9,516 nucleotides of DNA, taken from positions 1 through 9,516 of the forward strand of contig JAISPI010000084.1 in assembly GCA_031275075.1 (NCBI GenBank), given 5' to 3'. This document shows, piece by piece, positions 5,986-9,516 of this stretch. The position numbers were made by a program, and so were the translations under genes. The first letter of the stretch is position 1. Every line of letters begins with the position of its first letter. The DNA comes from Burkholderiales bacterium. Its GTDB lineage: Bacteria > Pseudomonadota > Gammaproteobacteria > Burkholderiales > Casimicrobiaceae. The notes beneath the pieces are model-generated. The model saw only the letters and a program-made list of their open reading frames with translations, was not told where the DNA came from and ran no database searches.

Positions 5986-7224
5986 TCAGAACGTTTTAAA
6001 GACCAGTGTAGCATTGGTGCCACCAAATCCAAACGAGTTCGACAACGCTGCATGCAACGGCATTTTGCGCGCAACGTTCGGCACGAAGTCCAGATCGCAT
6101 TGCGGATCGGGGTCGGTCAGATTAATCGTCGGCGGCGCAATCTGATCACGCAATGCCAAAATCGTAAAGATCGCTTCAATACCCCCGGCCGCGCCAAGCA
6201 AATGCCCGGTCATCGATTTGGTCGAACTCACTACCAACTTCTTCGCATGTGCGCCGAAGGCGGCTTTGACGGCACAACATTCGGCGATATCACCAAGCGG
6301 TGTCGAAGTGCCGTGCGCATTGATGTAGCCGATATCTTCAGGTCTTAGCTTTGCGTTCTTGAGCGCCGCCAGCATGCTGCGCCGGGCGCCATCTCCGTCT
6401 TCCGGTGGCGCGGTGATGTGATGGGCATCCGCACTCATGCCATAGCCCGCCAGTTCGCAGTAAATTCGCGCGCCACGCGCTTTGGCGTGCTCCAGTTCTT
6501 CGAGCACCAGCATGCCGGCGCCCTCGCCCAACACAAAGCCGTCACGTCCTTGATCCCAAGGGCGGCTCGCTGCCTGCGGTTCATCATTACGAGTGGACAA
6601 CGCCCGCATCGCGCAGAAACCGCCAACGCCCAGTTCGCTGACCGTGGACTCAGCACCACCGGCAATGATGATGTCGGCGTCACCGTATTCGATCAGCCGC
6701 GCCGCTTCGCCGATACTGTGGTTAGCGCTTGAGCAAGCCGTTACCGTCGAAAGATTGGGGCCTTTGTAGCCAAATTCCATCGACACCAGCCCCGACGCCA
6801 TATTGATGATCGAACCGGGGACAAAAAACGGCGACACTTTGCGAACACCGCCGTCCAGAAAAGCGGCAACGTTTTTTTCGATGTACGGCAAGCCACCGAT
6901 TCCTGCGCCGATACAAACGCCAACTCGCTCTTTGTCGATGCTGTCATTGTTCAGGTTAGCGTCACGCACCGCTTCAATGGCAGTCGCCAACGCGTAATGC
7001 ACAAAAGTATCGTAGCGGCGCGCTTCTTTGGGCGCCAGATACGGCTCGATATCAAATCCCTTGACTTCGCCGGCAATGCGTACGGGAAACGCAGAGGCGT
7101 CGAAACGGGTGATCGGGGCGATACCGGAACGACCGGCAAGAATGTTGCTCCATGCCGCTTCCAGGCCTATCCCTACGGGGGACACAATCCCCATTCCGGT
7201 CACGACGACACGACGGTGTGACAT
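5986..7224 (-). CDS. fabF: 3-oxoacyl-ACP synthase II (KAS II)
   Basis: Elongates acyl-ACP by condensation with malonyl-ACP in type II fatty acid synthesis; in bacteria with FabF it also controls temperature-dependent unsaturated chain elongation. 412 residues, the standard length. Thiolase fold with the full Cys-His-His set: nucleophile Cys164 in TACSSANHSIG, His304 in NAHGTSTPLGD and His341 in SSTKSMTGHLLGAAGG, with Lys336 nearby; glycine-rich NSFGFGGTNA (396-405) near the end. Start supported by AAGAGGA about 7 bases upstream. It follows acpP by 133 bases in the usual acpP-fabF order. The gene after it is lysC, not pabC or mltG as in many gammaproteobacteria. Confidence 0.97.
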   Translation of the reverse strand: MSHRRVVVTGMGIVSPVGIGLEAAWSNILAGRSGIAPITRFDASAFPVRIAGEVKGFDIEPYLAPKEARRYDTFVHYALATAIEAVRDANLNNDSIDKERVGVCIGAGIGGLPYIEKNVAAFLDGGVRKVSPFFVPGSIINMASGLVSMEFGYKGPNLSTVTACSSANHSIGEAARLIEYGDADIIIAGGAESTVSELGVGGFCAMRALSTRNDEPQAASRPWDQGRDGFVLGEGAGMLVLEELEHAKARGARIYCELAGYGMSADAHHITAPPEDGDGARRSMLAALKNAKLRPEDIGYINAHGTSTPLGDIAECCAVKAAFGAHAKKLVVSSTKSMTGHLLGAAGGIEAIFTILALRDQIAPPTINLTDPDPQCDLDFVPNVARKMPLHAALSNSFGFGGTNATLVFKTF

Positions 7225-7331
7225 GTGTGTATCCTCTTGAAATCAAACAAAAGCCACGCCCGCGCTCTGCTTGACGGCAGGCGAAGAACGCGGCCTGAGA
7301 ACGTATCGTCCGCAAGACACGGAACGCCACT

Positions 7332-7345
7332 TGCCCCAACGGGCA
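7332..7345 (-). repeat. Small hairpin between acpP and fabF
   Basis: TGCCC-GTTG-GGGCA (5 bp, 4-base loop) on the minus strand, with further CGCC/GGCG pairing outside an internal loop, 12 bases after the acpP stop. There is no T-run, so it is not an intrinsic terminator. It may protect the 3' end of a short, abundant acpP transcript. Confidence 0.35.
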
Positions 7346-7357
7346 GCGGGCGCACCG

Positions 7358-7597
7358 TTATTGCTTCAGATGAGCGTTAATGTAATCGATTGCCTGTTGA
7401 ACCGTCGTGATCTTTTCGGCATCCTCATCGGGGATTTCCGTCTCGAACTCTTCTTCAAGAGCCATCACCAGTTCAACGACCGCCAACGAGTCGGCGCCCA
7501 GGTCTTCGGTGAATGACGATTCGCTCTTAATGTCGTCTTCTTTGACGTCAAGTTGTTCAGCGACAATTTTTTTTACACGTTGCTCAATGCTGTTCAT
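7358..7597 (-). CDS. acpP: Acyl carrier protein
   Basis: Small acidic carrier that holds growing fatty acids on a 4'-phosphopantetheine arm, serving FabD, FabG and FabF encoded beside it. 79 residues, standard length. The attachment site is Ser37 in LGADSLAVVELVMALEEEF; helix II begins there. The C-terminal part AEKITTVQQAIDYI is highly typical. One small variation: Ala-Val follow the DSL where Asp-Thr is common in enterobacteria. GAGGGG stands 7 bases before the ATG. It is separated from fabG by 197 bases that appear to contain its own promoter, fitting the high demand for ACP. Confidence 0.98.
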   Translation of the reverse strand: MNSIEQRVKKIVAEQLDVKEDDIKSESSFTEDLGADSLAVVELVMALEEEFETEIPDEDAEKITTVQQAIDYINAHLKQ

Positions 7598-7631
7598 TGA
7601 TTTGCCCCTCTCGGGAGTAAGGAAAGTGCAG

Positions 7632-7655
7632 ATTTTACCAGAACCTTTTCAGGTT
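7632..7655 (-). promoter_or_regulatory. Candidate extended -10 promoter of acpP with adjacent inverted repeat
   Basis: TGGTAAAAT (7640-7632, minus strand) fits an extended -10 element; transcription would begin about 27 bases before the acpP ATG. No good -35 hexamer is seen. Just upstream, AACCT-GAAA-AGGTT (7655-7642) is an inverted repeat that could be an operator overlapping the polymerase site. Confidence 0.35.
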
Positions 7656-7659
7656 TCGC

Positions 7660-7678
7660 GGCCGGTTTTTTTACGGCC
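7660..7678. repeat. GGCCG/CGGCC hairpin upstream of acpP
   Basis: GGCCG (7660-7664) pairs with CGGCC (7674-7678) around a 9-base loop that is T-rich on the plus strand and A-rich on the minus strand. Role unknown; the loop, not the tail, carries the T-run, so it is unlikely to be a fabG terminator. Confidence 0.25.
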
Positions 7679-7794
7679 ATCGTACTTTTCAATACGTTGC
7701 TCCGATTCATGTCCCGCCGTTTTTTTGCATGCTATAACACTTCAACCTGCCGTTAAAACACAGGATCTTCTGTCAATGCAAAATTTTCGGCCCG

Positions 7795-8547
7795 TTACGC
7801 CATATACATGCCGCCGTTGATGTGAAGCGTCGTGCCGGTGATGTAACCGGCGCGCGGACTTGCCAAAAAACTTACGGCATGGGCAATATCGGCAACATCA
7901 CCCAGCCGTCCCGCTGGCACCGCTTTCAACAGTGCCTCTTTCTGTGCTTCCGGAAGCGATTGTGTCATGTCGGTATCAATGAATCCGGGCGCTACGCAAT
8001 TAACCGTAATACCGCGGCTGCCCACTTCCTGCGCCAATGACTTGGAAAAACCGATCAGCGCCGCCTTGGCTGCTGCGTAATTGGTTTGTCCGGCGTTGCC
8101 CATAGAACCGACCACCGAGCCGATCTGGATGATGCGACCAAAACGCGCCTTCATCATGCCGCGCAGTACGGCACGCGACAGCCGGAACGCCGATTTCAGG
8201 TTGGTGTCCATAATGGCATCCCATTCCTCGTCCTTCATCCGCATCAGCAAATTGTCGCGGGTGATCCCTGCGTTATTGACCAGAACCGACGGCGCTCCGC
8301 CGCATACCTTTTCAAACTCGCTCAACACCCGCTCGATGCCGGACTCGTCCTTGACGTCCAGCATCATGCCGACGCCAGTATGGCCGCCCTCTTTCAGATA
8401 AGCGGTAATTTTGGCCGCGCCTTCATCACTGGTCGCCGTACCGACCACGGCAGCACTCGCCGCCGCCAATTCCAGCGCAATCGCCCGGCCAATGCCACGG
8501 GTCGCGCCGGTAATCAGTACACGTTGCCCTGTCAGTTCCTGTTGCAT
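7795..8547 (-). CDS. fabG: 3-oxoacyl-ACP reductase
   Basis: NADPH-dependent reduction of 3-oxoacyl-ACP to 3-hydroxyacyl-ACP in the fatty acid elongation cycle. 250 residues, a short-chain dehydrogenase/reductase. Seen: cofactor loop TGATRGIG (13-20), NNAG (91-94), and the catalytic set Asn116, Ser144, Tyr157, Lys161 (in GQTNYAAAKA). C-terminal GGMYMA is typical. Start at 8547 is chosen because AGGAG stands 6 bases upstream and the protein then begins with the normal first beta strand; the frame is open up to 8739 but that part lies inside fabD. It starts 14 bases after the fabD stop, so the two are translated from one mRNA. Confidence 0.98.
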   Translation of the reverse strand: MQQELTGQRVLITGATRGIGRAIALELAAASAAVVGTATSDEGAAKITAYLKEGGHTGVGMMLDVKDESGIERVLSEFEKVCGGAPSVLVNNAGITRDNLLMRMKDEEWDAIMDTNLKSAFRLSRAVLRGMMKARFGRIIQIGSVVGSMGNAGQTNYAAAKAALIGFSKSLAQEVGSRGITVNCVAPGFIDTDMTQSLPEAQKEALLKAVPAGRLGDVADIAHAVSFLASPRAGYITGTTLHINGGMYMA

Positions 8548-8561
8548 TCGTTTCTCCTGAA

Positions 8562-9503
8562 TCATGCCGCGTCCGCCAGCATTTCCCGTGCTTTCCCGAT
8601 AGCTTCGCTGTCGGTCAGCGTCAGACTTGTGATTCCGTCTGTCGCCCGTTTGGTCAGTGCCGCCAGCACTTTGCCCGGCCCGCACTCGATGATGTGAGTC
8701 ACGCCTCGCGCCTGCATTTCCTGCAAGGTTTGTGTCCAACGTACCGGTTTGGCCGCCTGCATCGCCAACGCCTGGCGAATGGCCTCCGGTGTGTCGTGTT
8801 CACGGACGTCAACATTATGAATGAGTGGTATTTCGGGAGCGCGAAACGGCACTTCGCCTAGCCGTTCTGCCAGCCGCGCCGCTGCCGACACCAACAATGA
8901 ACTGTGAAACGGCGCCGACACCGGCAGCAGCACCGTCCGTTTGGCGCCTGCATCTCTGGCCACTGCCATCAACTGTTCGACCGCGCCCTTGTGGCCAGCC
9001 ACCACCACTTGTCCAGGTGAATTGAAGTTGACCGCTTCGACAATGGCTTCCGGCGTGCTCTGCGCTGCGCATAGAGAGACTGCCTGCGCATCATCCAATC
9101 CGAGAATCGCTGCCATCGCCCCGACCCCTTCCGGCACTGCTTCCTGCATTGCCTGCGCCCGAAAGCGCACCAGCGGCACAGCGTCTTCCAGCGTCAACGC
9201 GCCAGCAGCCACCAAGGCGGCGTATTCGCCAAGACTGTGCCCTGCGACAATCGCCGGACGCAGTTCGCTCGTCTCACACCAAGCACGCCAGACGGCCACG
9301 TCAGCAGCCAACATCAACGGCTGCGTGTTCGTCGTCAACGCCAGCGCTTCTTCCGGCCCGCGTTCGGCCAGCGCCCACAAATCTTCACCGAGTACGGCGG
9401 ATGCCTCATCGAATGTCCGGCGCACGACGGGATGCGCGCCGAAGCCGCCCATCATCCCGATAGATTGTGAACCTTGTCCCGGAAAAACAAACGCGATTTT
9501 CAT
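8562..9503 (-). CDS. fabD: Malonyl-CoA:ACP transacylase
   Basis: Moves malonyl from CoA to ACP, supplying the extender unit for FabF. 313 residues, normal length. Key residues align with the E. coli enzyme: Gln10 in FPGQGSQ, nucleophile Ser90 in GHSLGEYAAL, Arg115 for the malonate carboxylate, His200 in SAPFH, and Gln249. AGGAG lies 5 bases before the ATG. Only 13 bases of upstream sequence remain in the window; fabH (and plsX) are the genes usually found next, but that cannot be seen here. Confidence 0.98.
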   Translation of the reverse strand: MKIAFVFPGQGSQSIGMMGGFGAHPVVRRTFDEASAVLGEDLWALAERGPEEALALTTNTQPLMLAADVAVWRAWCETSELRPAIVAGHSLGEYAALVAAGALTLEDAVPLVRFRAQAMQEAVPEGVGAMAAILGLDDAQAVSLCAAQSTPEAIVEAVNFNSPGQVVVAGHKGAVEQLMAVARDAGAKRTVLLPVSAPFHSSLLVSAAARLAERLGEVPFRAPEIPLIHNVDVREHDTPEAIRQALAMQAAKPVRWTQTLQEMQARGVTHIIECGPGKVLAALTKRATDGITSLTLTDSEAIGKAREMLADAA

Positions 9504-9516
9504 CCGCTCTCCTGTC

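Noticed and set aside
8086..8697. 203-codon plus-strand frame opposite fabG/fabD
   Set aside because: Antisense to two well-supported genes, rich in Arg/His/Gln as expected for a shadow frame in GC-rich DNA.
8548..8739. Extension of fabG by 64 codons upstream
   Set aside because: It overlaps the end of fabD in another frame and reads as low-complexity Arg/Gly/Ser; the ATG at 8547 has AGGAG and starts the known fold.
1..9516. CRISPR array, insertion sequence, prophage or defence genes
   Set aside because: No regularly spaced repeats, transposase-like frames or terminal inverted repeats were seen on either strand.

Overview
The window looks like chromosomal DNA from a proteobacterium, most likely a betaproteobacterium. 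The evidence is the fabD-fabG-acpP-fabF cluster, the type I-beta DAHP synthase, a lysC followed by tRNA-Ser, and CCA-encoding tRNA genes. The class assignment is inferred from gene order and protein character; no database search was possible.

There are two blocks on opposite strands. The left block (1-2819, plus strand) is a two-gene catabolic-type operon: the C-terminal part of a sodium:solute symporter cut by the window edge, then, 23 bases on, an AMP-forming acyl-CoA ligase with all core motifs intact. Together they suggest uptake of a carboxylate and its activation to a CoA thioester; the substrate cannot be read from sequence. A perfect 11-bp stem-loop (2831-2857) separates this block from the convergent right block.

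The right block (2912-9516, minus strand) is core biosynthesis. In transcription order it holds fabD, fabG, acpP and fabF (type II fatty acid synthesis), lysC (aspartate kinase), tRNA-Ser(GCU), tRNA-Leu(UAA), and a DAHP synthase gene (first step of the shikimate pathway). All catalytic residues I could check are present.

The most interesting element is the 5' leader of the DAHP synthase gene. It encodes a 34-residue peptide with 10 aromatic residues, including a Tyr-Val-Tyr-Phe-Tyr-Phe run. A strong intrinsic terminator follows, and codons 29-32 of the peptide can pair with the terminator's 5' arm as an antiterminator. This is a complete ribosome-mediated attenuator that would sense aromatic aminoacyl-tRNA. 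A perfect 16-bp palindrome overlaps the ribosome binding site of the gene just behind it. A second regulatory point is a strong internal ribosome binding site in lysC, suggesting a separately translated regulatory (beta) subunit. I saw no CRISPR array, insertion sequence, prophage gene or defence system.
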